Source: Chitinophaga pinensis (GTDB taxonomy: Bacteria > Bacteroidota > Bacteroidia > Chitinophagales > CAIOSU01). Taken from it: DNA of 64,000 nucleotides. The position numbers and the translations under genes were made by a program. The notes under the pieces were generated by a model that saw nothing but the letters and a program-made list of their open reading frames with translations, did no database searches and was not told the origin of the DNA. Below are positions 1-9,187 of this stretch, piece by piece (position 1 is the first letter of the stretch; the number at the start of each line of letters is the position of its first letter). Where the stretch lies: assembly GCA_945901065.1 (NCBI GenBank), contig CAMDKI010000002.1, positions 372,001 to 436,000 of the forward strand, in the 5' to 3' direction.

Positions 1-1
1 G

Positions 2-1084
2 GTAGATACCGGAATAGGCATACCCGAAGACCGGTTAGATGCCATATTTGAAAGCTTTTCGCAAGCGGATAGCACCACCACCCGTAAATTTGGTGGCACA
101 GGGCTAGGCCTTACCATTTGCAAGCAATTGGTTGAACTACAAGGTGGGCATATTGGTGTAAGCAGTATTTTAGGCCAAGGAACCACCTTTTACTTTGACC
201 TCGATTTTGCCCCTGGCAACGCCCAAAGTGCAACTATAGAGCACCAAAAGCATGAACGGTTTTCGGGAAAAGGACTGAGAATTTTGTTGGCCGAAGATAA
301 CGCCTTCAACCAAATAGTAGCACAAGACACCCTAGAGGGGATGTTTGAGGGTATCGTGATTGATATTGTGGAGAATGGAAAACTAGCTGTAGAACGGGTG
401 GCAAAAGAACACTACGACCTAGTACTTATGGACCTGAACATGCCGATTTTGAACGGCTTGGATGCTACTCGGGCCATCAGGAAGCTAGATACTGACAAGA
501 AAAACACCTTGGTGATGGCCATGACCGCCAGTGCTACCCAAGAGGCCATACAAGAATGCATAGATTCAGGTATGAACGACTATATCTCAAAACCATTTGT
601 ACCCGAAGAGTTAGAAGAGAAAATTACTGCTCTTTTAATTTCGGCAACCAATAAAAGTAAGCCCGAAGCCGCGCTAAAATCAGCCGAATCTAAAGACTTG
701 CACATATTGGTAGTTGATGATAACGATTTTAACCAAATGGTAGCACAAGACACTTTGAGCACCCTGTTTCCGAGCGCCAAAATTGATGAAGCCCTAAATG
801 GCAAAATTGCCTGCGAAAAGATAGCCACGGGCAATTATAGTTTAGTGCTTATGGACATTAATATGCCTGTAATGGGTGGACATGAGGCAACCCAATTTAT
901 ACGCAACCAGATACCTTCGCCCAAAAACAACATACCTATAATGGCCATGACCGCCAATGTAGAGAAATTTGAAGTTGATAAATGTTTAGAATCAGGCATG
1001 AATGATTATATTAGCAAGCCTTTCGACCCCGATGTGTTGAAGGAAAAAATTCATAAACTGACGAATGCCATACAGCCTGCTTAA
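2..1084 (+). CDS. Hybrid sensor histidine kinase, C-terminal part (5' end outside window)
   Basis: The reading frame is already open at the first bases, so only the C-terminal part of a hybrid histidine kinase is present. The HATPase ATP-binding boxes are visible: DTGIGIP at about nt 5-25 and GGTGLGL at about nt 92-112. Two complete receiver domains follow. Each has an acidic pair near its start (AEDN, VDDN), a phosphoacceptor Asp in LVLMD (codons 431-433 and 853-855) and a SKPF lysine near its end. No Hpt domain is fused; a separate Hpt gene starts 9 nt after the stop. Such kinases autophosphorylate a His and pass phosphate to receivers. The TTG at 128 is not the start, because kinase sequence continues upstream of it. 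Sensor input and signal are unknown. Confidence 0.93.
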   Translation, partial: VDTGIGIPEDRLDAIFESFSQADSTTTRKFGGTGLGLTICKQLVELQGGHIGVSSILGQGTTFYFDLDFAPGNAQSATIEHQKHERFSGKGLRILLAEDNAFNQIVAQDTLEGMFEGIVIDIVENGKLAVERVAKEHYDLVLMDLNMPILNGLDATRAIRKLDTDKKNTLVMAMTASATQEAIQECIDSGMNDYISKPFVPEELEEKITALLISATNKSKPEAALKSAESKDLHILVVDDNDFNQMVAQDTLSTLFPSAKIDEALNGKIACEKIATGNYSLVLMDINMPVMGGHEATQFIRNQIPSPKNNIPIMAMTANVEKFEVDKCLESGMNDYISKPFDPDVLKEKIHKLTNAIQPA

Positions 1085-1093
1085 AACCAAATT

Positions 1094-1444
1094 ATGAGCG
1101 ACAAGGTTACAGATTTAACTTTCTTGGGTAGTTTTACCGGAAACGATACCCAAAAAATAAAACGTTACGTGCAAATGTTTCTTGACCGTGCACCAGAGCA
1201 GGTGGAAGAAATACGCACTAGCCTAGGCACTGGCGACTATAACCAACTTAAAGGAGCTGCGCACTCACTCAAACCGCAGCTTACTTATATGGGCATAAAG
1301 AGCCTAGAGCAAGATATTAGGGCTATTGAAGAGCACAGCAGCTCTGGTGCTAACCTAGATGCTTTGCCGCCTTTGGTAGAAAAATTAGAAGCTACTATGA
1401 AACAGGCTTTTGCTGAGCTTCAAGACTATGTAAGCGCACACTAA
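1094..1444 (+). CDS. Stand-alone Hpt phosphotransfer protein
   Basis: A 116-residue protein that is essentially one histidine phosphotransfer domain. The phosphorylatable His57 lies in the motif KGAAHSLKP, followed by the YMG helix turn typical of Hpt four-helix bundles. It begins 9 nt after the hybrid kinase stop and is followed 35 nt later by a receiver protein, so the three genes probably form one transcription unit. The likely role is to carry phosphate from the kinase's receivers to the downstream receiver. This partner assignment is inferred from position only. Confidence 0.9.
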   Translation: MSDKVTDLTFLGSFTGNDTQKIKRYVQMFLDRAPEQVEEIRTSLGTGDYNQLKGAAHSLKPQLTYMGIKSLEQDIRAIEEHSSSGANLDALPPLVEKLEATMKQAFAELQDYVSAH

Positions 1445-1479
1445 AACTAAAAACTAAACCAAACCATAACAACCGAGCC

Positions 1480-2001
1480 ATGGCCAATTCTGATTTACGC
1501 AAAGTATTTTTGGTGGATGACGATCCGATGCACCTACAAATGCTCAAAGACCACCTTTCCAGCAAGCTTAAAGTTGATATTACTACTTTCTCAACGGGCG
1601 AAGATTGCTTGGCAAACCTTGATAAAAACCCAGATGTAATTGTGCTTGATTACTACCTAAACAGCGTAGAAAAAAGTGCTGCCAATGGCATCGAGATTCT
1701 TAAGAAAATAAAAGCGCGCAACGCCGATACCGAAGTAGTGATGCTATCAGGCCAAGAGAAAATTGAAATCGCGGTAGAAACCATGGCCAGCGGTGCGTTT
1801 GACTACGTAATTAAAAACGAAAGCTCGTTTTTGCGCACTGAGAACAAGCTGGTAAATGTTTTTAAGCACAAAAAGCTTGAAGACAACGTGAAGCTTTACA
1901 AAAAAGGCTTGATAGTGATGGGTGTAGTAGTGGTGTTGGTTGTTATTACCTCCATCATATTGGTATCAACCGGTATTGCTACCGAAAACCCAGGCTGGTA
2001 A
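1480..2001 (+). CDS. Response regulator receiver protein with C-terminal membrane anchor
   Basis: A 173-residue single receiver domain with acidic residues D13-D15, phosphoacceptor Asp57 (VIVLD), a conserved Ser90 (MLSG) and Lys112 (VIKN). After the receiver comes a short charged linker and then a run of about 20 hydrophobic residues (143-162, rich in V and I), ending in a short polar tail. There is no DNA-binding or enzymatic output domain. A receiver tethered to the inner membrane by its C-terminus is uncommon. The target may be a membrane protein complex, but nothing here identifies it. It is the last gene of the phosphorelay cluster and is followed 3 nt later by the end of a convergent gene. 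Confidence 0.85.
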   Translation: MANSDLRKVFLVDDDPMHLQMLKDHLSSKLKVDITTFSTGEDCLANLDKNPDVIVLDYYLNSVEKSAANGIEILKKIKARNADTEVVMLSGQEKIEIAVETMASGAFDYVIKNESSFLRTENKLVNVFKHKKLEDNVKLYKKGLIVMGVVVVLVVITSIILVSTGIATENPGW

Positions 2002-2004
2002 GCG

Positions 2005-3552
2005 TTAGTCTGCTTTTTGCTTGGCAAGGTGTTTTTGGTGCATAGCTTCTCCAAATAATACACCTTTCGCTTTGCCTTCCATCCAAGTTAAAAAATCGAA
2101 ATAGATAAGCGGAGTTCGTGCAGACGGCTCCGCTTCTATTTTTGCTTTTATCTTGGCTGCATAGCTAGTGCAAATTGCCTTAACGCTATCGTCATTGGTA
2201 GCTTTCAAGAATTTTTTCAACATCTCGAGCAGCAGCTTGTCTACTTCGTATAAATTCTCTTTGCCGCGTATAAACTGCTCCGTTGCCTTTATTGCCGAAG
2301 GTAGCATTTTGTGGTGGCCCAGTTCGTACAATATAATGAGGTTAAGCATGCGTATGTAGGGACCAAAATCGGGCCCATATTTTAGCACCTTGCCATCCAA
2401 TATAATATTGGTAGTTTGCAGCGCCTTATTATAATTACCCAAGCCAAAATACAACACCAGTTTGCGATATAGCCACGAAAACTGAAACTCTGCAAAGGCA
2501 ATATTCGGGTACTTATCTAAAATTTTCTGTGCTGGCTCTAAACACCTATTGCCCTCTTCAAAGTTGCCGCTCAATAGAGCCAACGAAACCTCAAAACTAT
2601 AAGCCCCAAATAACAATGCCGATTGAAAATACTCGCCATGCCCAATAAAGTATTTGCTGGGATCAGCTTTTATTTCGCTGGTTAGTTTCTTAAAATCATC
2701 CCATTTTTCTTGGTACAGCAAATGGTAGAGCTGGTTGGTAAAGGCGTACAATATTTGCTCATCGTTGCAGCCTATCTCAATAGGCCGTTCGCGCAGCAAA
2801 TCAACCAACTGCGAATTTATTTCTAGAGCCTCGCTATACCTATTGGTTTGGGCATAGCATATATTATACACACCATGCAGGTGTGCCTTTCCGTAGTATG
2901 GCAAATCTTCGGTATCAAAAACTTTGGCATCAGCCAGCAATTGTTCTATGGCACTTAGCTTCTCTGGATCAATTGTTTTGATGTGTTCTTTTTCCAACAA
3001 AATAGCCTCCACTTCCAATCGATGGCAGTCGTTTACCCGCTTCAACTTTGTCACAATGCCATCTTGAATATCCAGTACCGCATCAGTGTTCTTTCTGAAC
3101 TTATTTCCATCCATTTCAACCATCTCATCAATAGCCAAATGCCTATTTATCTCCCACAGGTATGCATAGCGCTCAAACTGCTTGGCCAGTTTCACTGCTC
3201 TAGCTATTGCCTTGCTTGCTTGCTTATCAAGCTTCCTATCGCGTAATATGCGGTAATCTCTATATGCCTCAATAATCTTAAACTCCGGATAATGATCCAG
3301 ATGATACTCCCTAAGGGTTTTCATAATCAACTGCTGCAAATAGTTCTTTAACCGGCTTAGCGATACCGTAACTTGATTTAACGCTAAGTATTTCTCCAAC
3401 TCTGTATCCTCAATTTCCTTCTTGTCTATAGCATCAAACAACAACAAATAGTGGCTATCCTCCTTAAATGTTGCAGCTTGTAACTTAAAATAACGCTTCT
3501 CAGAAGGGCTCATACAACGTATCAACTCCGACAATTCATCACTCGGTTTCAT
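2005..3552 (-). CDS. Uncharacterised helical protein (515 aa)
   Basis: A 515-residue protein with no signal peptide and no clear membrane segment. It is rich in amphipathic helices throughout, with many Leu/Ala/Tyr/Glu and TPR-like spacing in the middle (for example around LALLSGNFEEGNR). The N-terminus begins with MSPSEKRYFKLQA. It looks like a cytoplasmic alpha-solenoid scaffold, but I recognise no catalytic motif and do not assign a family. It converges on the receiver gene at its 3' end and is divergent from the beta-CASP gene across a 271-nt spacer. Confidence 0.75.
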   Translation of the reverse strand: MKPSDELSELIRCMSPSEKRYFKLQAATFKEDSHYLLLFDAIDKKEIEDTELEKYLALNQVTVSLSRLKNYLQQLIMKTLREYHLDHYPEFKIIEAYRDYRILRDRKLDKQASKAIARAVKLAKQFERYAYLWEINRHLAIDEMVEMDGNKFRKNTDAVLDIQDGIVTKLKRVNDCHRLEVEAILLEKEHIKTIDPEKLSAIEQLLADAKVFDTEDLPYYGKAHLHGVYNICYAQTNRYSEALEINSQLVDLLRERPIEIGCNDEQILYAFTNQLYHLLYQEKWDDFKKLTSEIKADPSKYFIGHGEYFQSALLFGAYSFEVSLALLSGNFEEGNRCLEPAQKILDKYPNIAFAEFQFSWLYRKLVLYFGLGNYNKALQTTNIILDGKVLKYGPDFGPYIRMLNLIILYELGHHKMLPSAIKATEQFIRGKENLYEVDKLLLEMLKKFLKATNDDSVKAICTSYAAKIKAKIEAEPSARTPLIYFDFLTWMEGKAKGVLFGEAMHQKHLAKQKAD

Positions 3553-3823
3553 AACTTCTCTATCTTGTCCCTTAGCACCAGCAGTGTCGGAATGCGAGTG
3601 CTACCATTAGGAATGTAATTAACTCTTTCACAATTTGAACATAAAGATATGTCCTAAGCCTATATATTAGTCTAAGAAATGTAAAATTGCTTGGAAGAAA
3701 AAAAAGGCAAATTTACATTTCCAATAGGATGATTTGTATCATGCACCCGAACATCCACTATCACCTTTTCTGCTAGCTAATGCAAAAGATATTGCCAATA
3801 TTTACATTACAACTTAATTAACG

Positions 3824-5227
3824 ATGCAAATAGGATTTTATGGTGCCGCGGGCACGGTTACCGGTAGCAAACACCTGCTTACACTTGCTAATGGCAAAAA
3901 TGTATTATTGGATTGCGGCCTATTTCAAGGGCGAGGGCAAGATACAGAAGAGTTGAACCGTCATTGGGGCTTTGAACCAACGGCAGTAGATGTTTTAGTG
4001 CTTTCGCATGCACATATCGACCATTCGGGATTGATACCTAAATTAGTTAAAGATGGATTTTCGGGCGAGATATTCTGTACACCGGCCACTGCCGACCTTT
4101 GCGAAATTATGCTGGCCGATAGTGCTGGCATACAAGAAAGCGAAGTGGCCTACGTAAACAAAAAGTTAGCAGCTAAGGGCAAGCAACTAATAAAGCCACT
4201 ATACGATAGCCAAGATGCGCAACGATGCTTGAAACAGTTCCGCACCATTAAATACAATGAACCCACCGAAGTAATAGATGGAGTTGAAGTAACCTTTACC
4301 GATGCTGGTCATATAATAGGCAGCGCCATTGTAAACTTAAAGATAACGGAAGGTGACAAAACTACACGATTGACCTTTACTGGCGATATTGGCAAATACG
4401 GCAACCGTATTTTAAAAGATCCGCAACCGTTTCCGCAAGCAGATTATATACTTTGCGAATCGACGTACGGTGATAGGTTGCATGATAAATTTGGCGATGT
4501 AGAAGAACAACTACGACGAGTTGTGGAAGAAACTTGCGTTGCTAAAAAGGGTAAAATTATCATTCCCGCTTTTAGCGTTGGGCGAACTCAAGAGATTGTG
4601 AATGTGCTTAACAACCTTGCGTTTGAGCATCAACTACCCTCTATACCCGTGTATGTAGATAGCCCACTAGCCGTAGATGCCACCGAAATAATGCATAATC
4701 ACTCCGAGTGCTTCAACGAAGAGCTGACCGAATACATGGAAAACGACCCATCGCCATTCGGATTCAATAAACTGCATTATACACAAAGTGTTCAGGAGTC
4801 TATACAATTAAACACCTTAAAAGGCCCGGCCATCATTATATCGGCATCGGGCATGGCTGAGGCAGGCCGCATAAAACACCACCTTAAAAACCATATTGAG
4901 GACCCCCGCAATACCATATTAATAGTGGGCTGGGCCACACCAAGCAGCCTAGCGGGCCGCTTGCGCAATGGCGAAAAAAGCGTTAGCATATACGGCGACT
5001 ACTATGATGTAAATGCCGATGTGGTAGTAATAGACCCATTTAGTGCCCATGGCGATTATAAAGAGATGTTACAGTTTTTGAGCTGCCAAAACCCGGATTT
5101 GGTAAAAAGGCTGTTCTTGGTGCACGGCGACCCAGAAGTAATGCCCACCTGGACCAACCACTTAACTGACGCTGGTTTTAAGAACATCACCGTGGCTCAA
5201 TATGAGCATGTATATGAGTTGTTATAA
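3824..5227 (+). CDS. Metallo-beta-lactamase/beta-CASP fold ribonuclease-like hydrolase
   Basis: 467 residues. The zinc-binding signature HAHIDH is at residues 62-67 (SHAHIDHSG), preceded by LLDCGLFQG. A beta-CASP insert carries the CESTYGDR motif and the GRTQE helix, and the RMMBL-type C-terminal motif SAHGDY lies around residues 407-412. This is the architecture of CPSF73-like/RNase J-related hydrolases usually annotated as RNA-processing exonucleases. The start ATG is the first in frame after an AT-rich spacer. Substrate specificity cannot be read from the sequence. It appears monocistronic. Confidence 0.9.
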   Translation: MQIGFYGAAGTVTGSKHLLTLANGKNVLLDCGLFQGRGQDTEELNRHWGFEPTAVDVLVLSHAHIDHSGLIPKLVKDGFSGEIFCTPATADLCEIMLADSAGIQESEVAYVNKKLAAKGKQLIKPLYDSQDAQRCLKQFRTIKYNEPTEVIDGVEVTFTDAGHIIGSAIVNLKITEGDKTTRLTFTGDIGKYGNRILKDPQPFPQADYILCESTYGDRLHDKFGDVEEQLRRVVEETCVAKKGKIIIPAFSVGRTQEIVNVLNNLAFEHQLPSIPVYVDSPLAVDATEIMHNHSECFNEELTEYMENDPSPFGFNKLHYTQSVQESIQLNTLKGPAIIISASGMAEAGRIKHHLKNHIEDPRNTILIVGWATPSSLAGRLRNGEKSVSIYGDYYDVNADVVVIDPFSAHGDYKEMLQFLSCQNPDLVKRLFLVHGDPEVMPTWTNHLTDAGFKNITVAQYEHVYELL

Positions 5228-5309
5228 AACGACTTGAGCCCATCATCTAAATAGCATTTGTTCACTATTTCAGCCTCAGCGCCAATTAGACTGGGTAATA
5301 AAATCTTTT

Positions 5310-6437
5310 TCAAGCATAAAACTCCAGTACCTTGCCCACAACGTAGTCTACCTGCTCATCGGTAAGCTCAAAATAGAGTGGCAGCCTAACTAGGCAATAT
5401 GCATAATGCTGGGTATGCGGCAATTTGGCGGGTATATGCTGCTGCAAATAATACGGGCTTTGATGCAACGATAGATAATGGAAAACGGCTTGTATTCCGT
5501 TTTGTTTTAGATGGGCAATGAGTGCAATACGTTCATCGGCATTGGCACAAACGAGGTAGAAAACATGGGCACTATGCTGCACATCGTGGTGCACCATAGG
5601 CAATTGTGCCTGCTTGCTCAACTCAAGCATGCGTAAACCTTGGTAGTAGCGGTTCCAAAGGTGCAGCCTTCGTTTTTGTATAAGGTCCAACTGCTCTAGC
5701 TGCGCAAACAGAAAAGCCGCATTTAGCTCCGATGGCGAAAATGAAGAACCCGTATCAACCCACTCATATTTATCTATTTCGCCCCTTAAAAAGGCTGCAC
5801 GGTTAGTTCCCTTCTCGCGAAGCACCTCTGCCCTAGCCGCAAACTGCTCATCGTTTATTACCAGCATACCCCCTTCGCCAGCTATCACATTTTTGGTAGC
5901 ATGGAAAGAGAATGCAGCCAAGGTACCCAATGCCCCGGCGGGTGTACCCTTATAGTAAGCATCCAAAGCGTGAGCAGCATCCTCCACCACATATATACCA
6001 TAATCTTTGGCAATATCGTTAATGGCATCCATGTCGCAGGGTATGCCCGCATAATGAACCACTACTATTACTTTAGTATTGGGAGTAATGAGACTGCGAA
6101 TGCTCTCGGCATCTAAATTGGGACTTTCCGCCGATGAGTCGGCAAAAAGTACGGTTGCCCCGCGAAGTATAAAAGCATTGGCACTAGAAACAAATGTATA
6201 CGACGGAACGATAACCTCATCACCTGAACCAACTCCCAATAGCAAGGCCGCAAGCTCCAAGGCATCGGTACAACTGGTGGTCAGTAAACATTTCTTAAAG
6301 CCATAGCGCTGTTGCAATAACTGCTGGCACTTTTGTGTAAAACTGCCATCGCCCGAAATGGTACCCTCCTTAATTGCTGCCTCAATGTAAGCCAGTTCGT
6401 TACCAGAAATATATGGTTTATTGTAAGGTATATTCAT
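5310..6437 (-). CDS. wecE: dTDP-4-amino-4,6-dideoxygalactose transaminase (WecE/RffA type)
   Basis: A 375-residue PLP-dependent DegT/DnrJ/EryC1/StrS-family aminotransferase. It opens with IPYNKPYISGNELAYI, and the PLP lysine is Lys182 in SFHATKN. VEDAAHA (aspartate that contacts the cofactor), the REKGTNRAAFLRG segment and the C-terminal VFHYLSLH all match the enterobacterial WecE/RffA pattern. The enzyme aminates dTDP-4-keto-6-deoxyglucose to make dTDP-Fuc4N-type sugars for surface glycans. No other sugar-nucleotide or glycosyltransferase gene lies next to it, so its glycan pathway is elsewhere in the genome. Confidence 0.9.
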   Translation of the reverse strand: MNIPYNKPYISGNELAYIEAAIKEGTISGDGSFTQKCQQLLQQRYGFKKCLLTTSCTDALELAALLLGVGSGDEVIVPSYTFVSSANAFILRGATVLFADSSAESPNLDAESIRSLITPNTKVIVVVHYAGIPCDMDAINDIAKDYGIYVVEDAAHALDAYYKGTPAGALGTLAAFSFHATKNVIAGEGGMLVINDEQFAARAEVLREKGTNRAAFLRGEIDKYEWVDTGSSFSPSELNAAFLFAQLEQLDLIQKRRLHLWNRYYQGLRMLELSKQAQLPMVHHDVQHSAHVFYLVCANADERIALIAHLKQNGIQAVFHYLSLHQSPYYLQQHIPAKLPHTQHYAYCLVRLPLYFELTDEQVDYVVGKVLEFYA

Positions 6438-6505
6438 ACCAATGCAGGCAGTGGTTAAGATGTTGTTAGGATAAAAATAGTAAAACTATTATGATGTAGT
6501 AGCAG

Positions 6506-8167
6506 CTATCGTATAACAGTAAGCGGGCCAGTCAACACTTCGCCAATATTATTGAGCTTGATGAGGTAATAATACGTGCCCGCTGGCGAATCGGTGCCAT
6601 TGTAGGTACCGTTCCAGTTACGGGTATAAGGTCCTTGACGATACATCTCGCTACCCCAACGGTTGAGGATAATAATCTCGTTGTCGGGGTACAGGCTCAA
6701 GTTCCGGATGTTCCAGCTATCGTTTACGCCATCGCCATTGGGAGTAATAGCATTGGGTATGTTCAATACCTCGCGGGGGTCAATTTCGGCACTGGTATAT
6801 ATCCAAACCGTGTCAACCGCCTTACAACCGTATTCATTGCCAACAGTAAGGAAGAATTCGGTATCCTCAAATACATTGGCCAGTGTATTTTGGCAATATA
6901 CACAAGCAACTACTGAGTCAGGGTACCACTCATAATCCAACCCACCGTTACCCAACAAGGTAACATCAGCACCAAAATATACGGTGGTATCGCGGCCAGC
7001 ATCAGGTACCGGCACTGGGAAGGCCGTGAGCACCGGGCCGCTGCCATATGCTATACAAGTAGAATCAATGCCGATAGCCCAAATGGAATCTCCCGAAACC
7101 AAGTTGTTAATGGTGTAGGTGTTTAGGATACTATCTTGCAGCAACTGGTCGCCATTGTAGAATTGGTAGCCATTGAAAATTTCTAGAATGGTAAAGGTAA
7201 TAGTATCGCCTAAGCAAAATTCATCCAAACCCAATACTTCAAACGGCTTGCTTACATTGCCCAAGGCGAAGGCTGGCATACTAAAATCGGCCCAATTGGC
7301 TACTTCCAAAGTACTGAATGGCGAACCAATGATATTGCTCACAGTACCTACATCTTCCCACTGCGGTAAGTTTTGCCAATGAAGGATGTTCTCAAACGGC
7401 CCGTCGGCTACATTATCATAATAAAAACGCAATGATGCAGGGTTACCGCTGCCAGCACCGTTACTAAATATGCGGTGGTAATAGTTCTCGTTTACTACAC
7501 AAATAGTAGGTTGGCGCACTCCGGTATCAAAGCCTTCAAGGGTAGCATCAACATTGGCCATGCGCACCTTATATAACCAACTACTGACCAACGTTGGTGT
7601 AACCATTACCGGGCGATAACGGAAAGTACCTACATTGGAACCTACCGGAAACCAATATTCGCCCGCGCTATTGGTGTTGCGGGCAAGGCCGCCATTGTTT
7701 AGGCTACTTACATACCCATCGCCAATATTGGAAACGGCGGAAAGCGAAGGGTTGGTAACGGTTACGGTATTGGTATCGAGGCTAAACTCATGGTCATTCA
7801 ACAACAACTCCTCGTCAACCACTACATCTAGGTCGCCATATTTTACATCGGTGCCCCTAAGGTCTAATCGTCCAAAATGGGTAACATCGGCACCAGTGAT
7901 GCGTTGCGCATCATCGTTCAGTATTACGGTGCCGCCGGCACTGGGGTTAAAGCCCGTGTTGCCAGCATTATTTATCCAATCGCCATGAAGGAAAATGCTA
8001 TCGGTGTTATCCACCAATCCATTTTCGGTACTTTCGTAATCGCCATGAACGGAGATAAAGCCGCCTTGCTTAATGGATATAAGTCCCCCCCTGTTACTCA
8101 ATGATAACTGAGCAAACAAATTGGTGGAAACCAACAATGACATTACAAATAAGGGGAACTGTTTCAC
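6506..8167 (-). CDS. Secreted T9SS protein with gliding-motility-type C-terminal domain (CHU_C)
   Basis: 553 residues with a signal peptide (MKQFPLFVMSLLVSTNLFAQ). The C-terminus starts with NIPNAITPNGDGVNDSW and continues with NRWGSEMY, WNGTYNG, PAGTYYYLI. This is the gliding-motility-associated C-terminal domain used as a type-B sorting signal by the type IX secretion system. The body has beta-rich, Ig-like stretches, including a PDAGRDTTVYFGADVTL repeat of a kind common in Bacteroidota surface proteins. It is probably exported across both membranes and attached to the surface. Its function is unknown. The start is followed directly by the signal peptide and needs no adjustment. Confidence 0.88.
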   Translation of the reverse strand: MKQFPLFVMSLLVSTNLFAQLSLSNRGGLISIKQGGFISVHGDYESTENGLVDNTDSIFLHGDWINNAGNTGFNPSAGGTVILNDDAQRITGADVTHFGRLDLRGTDVKYGDLDVVVDEELLLNDHEFSLDTNTVTVTNPSLSAVSNIGDGYVSSLNNGGLARNTNSAGEYWFPVGSNVGTFRYRPVMVTPTLVSSWLYKVRMANVDATLEGFDTGVRQPTICVVNENYYHRIFSNGAGSGNPASLRFYYDNVADGPFENILHWQNLPQWEDVGTVSNIIGSPFSTLEVANWADFSMPAFALGNVSKPFEVLGLDEFCLGDTITFTILEIFNGYQFYNGDQLLQDSILNTYTINNLVSGDSIWAIGIDSTCIAYGSGPVLTAFPVPVPDAGRDTTVYFGADVTLLGNGGLDYEWYPDSVVACVYCQNTLANVFEDTEFFLTVGNEYGCKAVDTVWIYTSAEIDPREVLNIPNAITPNGDGVNDSWNIRNLSLYPDNEIIILNRWGSEMYRQGPYTRNWNGTYNGTDSPAGTYYYLIKLNNIGEVLTGPLTVIR

Positions 8168-8314
8168 CGCCTAGCTAAGTTACGCAATACCATAAAAAGT
8201 TTCTAGTGTAAGAGCTAAAACCACCTAAAATGGTTGCGTACAGGCACTGATAATTGTCAAAAGCTCGCGTCAGCTAAAACAAATTGGGCCAACATGGAAT
8301 CATTTGCAACCTTG

Positions 8315-8345
8315 TTGCATTATAAGCTAGAATACTGCAACTTTG
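8315..8345 (+). promoter_or_regulatory. Bacteroidota-type promoter, TTG-N20-CAACTTTG
   Basis: TTG at 8315-8317 is separated by 20 nt from CAACTTTG at 8338-8345, a one-mismatch fit to TAnnTTTG. Transcription would begin about 6-8 nt after the box, at or just before the ATG at 8354. This suggests a nearly leaderless mRNA and supports that ATG over the longer open frame from 8234. Confidence 0.5.
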
Positions 8346-8353
8346 TGGCAATT

Positions 8354-8785
8354 ATGAACAACCATATACCGGAGACCGAAACACTGCGCCCTTATCACCG
8401 CATTACCAACCGATTGGGCATTGCGTTGAGTATGCTGTGTGCCATCCATTGTTTGGCTACACCGTTTTTGGCCGTTTCGCTGCCGTTTCTGGGCAGTTAT
8501 TTCGAGACCAACCCCTGGCTTGAGTATATACTTTTGGGTAGTGGGTTGTTGTTTGGCGGCGGCATTACGCTGCACAATTATATCAACCACCACCATAACC
8601 TACCAGTGCTGTTGGTGGTTATCTCGGGTTTTAGTTTTCTATTTATTGCCCATTTTTTCCATGGCCATTGGTTCGAGACCCCAATTATTATTTTGGGTGC
8701 CGTAATGGTGGCTTTTGGTTTATACTTCAACCATAAATACGCAAACTCGGTTTGCAAAACGTGCAAAGTGCCGCATACACATTAA
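8354..8785 (+). CDS. MerC-like small membrane protein
   Basis: 143 residues from the ATG at 8354; the frame is open from 8234, but the upstream part has no family-like sequence and overlaps a promoter. The CAIHCLATP motif near the first membrane helix matches the Cys pair of MerC-domain proteins. It is followed by three more hydrophobic segments with a histidine-rich loop (HNYINHHHN) and a C-terminal VCKTCKVPHTH tail with another Cys pair and His. MerC proteins are inner-membrane metal (mercury) transporters. In Bacteroidota such genes often lie outside any mer operon, and no merA or merR is present here, so a general metal-linked role is only inferred. Confidence 0.75.
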   Translation: MNNHIPETETLRPYHRITNRLGIALSMLCAIHCLATPFLAVSLPFLGSYFETNPWLEYILLGSGLLFGGGITLHNYINHHHNLPVLLVVISGFSFLFIAHFFHGHWFETPIIILGAVMVAFGLYFNHKYANSVCKTCKVPHTH

Positions 8786-8979
8786 TATTTTTACTGCCTA
8801 TAGTTCAGCGCAAACCGTTTCCGTTTTTAGTTCAAAAAACACCTACTTTTTTCTACCACGTTAAGTTGTGCATAACGTCATTTTAGGTCAACGGAATACT
8901 TACACAACATCCGAAAGGTTTACCTAACACCTGTACGTAAAATTATTCGAGCAAAATATGCGCTATACCGCATAAATAG

Positions 8980-8987
8980 TATCTTTG
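8980..8987 (+). promoter_or_regulatory. -7 box TATCTTTG for candidate ncRNA
   Basis: A perfect match to the Bacteroidota TAnnTTTG box. The expected -33 position (8958-8960) reads ATG rather than TTG. The predicted start, about 6-8 nt downstream, coincides with the 5' strand of the closing helix (8993-8999) of the structured RNA below. Confidence 0.55.
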
Positions 8988-8992
8988 AGCCG

Positions 8993-9187
8993 TTGGTAAG
9001 TGATTTGAAATCACCTAATTTATTTTCCAAAAAAAGAGATTTCCACAGCCCTAAGCCTTGTGAAATAAGGCTTTTAATTCTTATCCAGCAGGGGTGTTGA
9101 AAAAGATTTTTCAACCACCATTTTTCATTCCTTAATATTGTATTAACAGTTACCAAGCCGGGAAATCTACCCGGTTTTTTTAACCAT
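8993..9187 (+). ncRNA. Candidate structured non-coding RNA, about 190 nt, upstream of nrdB
   Basis: This occupies most of the 540-nt gap between the MerC-like gene and nrdB. By eye there is a closing helix TTGGTAA (8993-8999) with TTACCAA (9150-9156). Inside it are four hairpins: GTGATTT/AAATCAC (9000-9014), AAGCCTT/AAGGCTT (9053-9073), GGTG+TTGAAAA with TTTTCAA+C+CACC (9093-9119, one bulged C), and TTAATA/TATTAA (9132-9146). An outer pairing ACA-CCCT/AGGG-TGT (9045-9052 with 9090-9097) competes with the third hairpin. A rho-independent terminator ends it. No ORF fits on the + strand. It could be a stand-alone RNA (6S-like or novel) or an nrdB leader. The internal terminator and a possible nrdB promoter downstream favour a stand-alone RNA. 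I do not recognise the family. Confidence 0.5.
9157..9181 (+). terminator. Rho-independent terminator
   Basis: GCCGGG (9157-9162), a 7-nt loop with CCCGG closing the stem (9170-9174), then seven T residues. It lies 145 nt before nrdB, so a transcript from the 8980 promoter should end here unless read-through is regulated. Confidence 0.75.
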
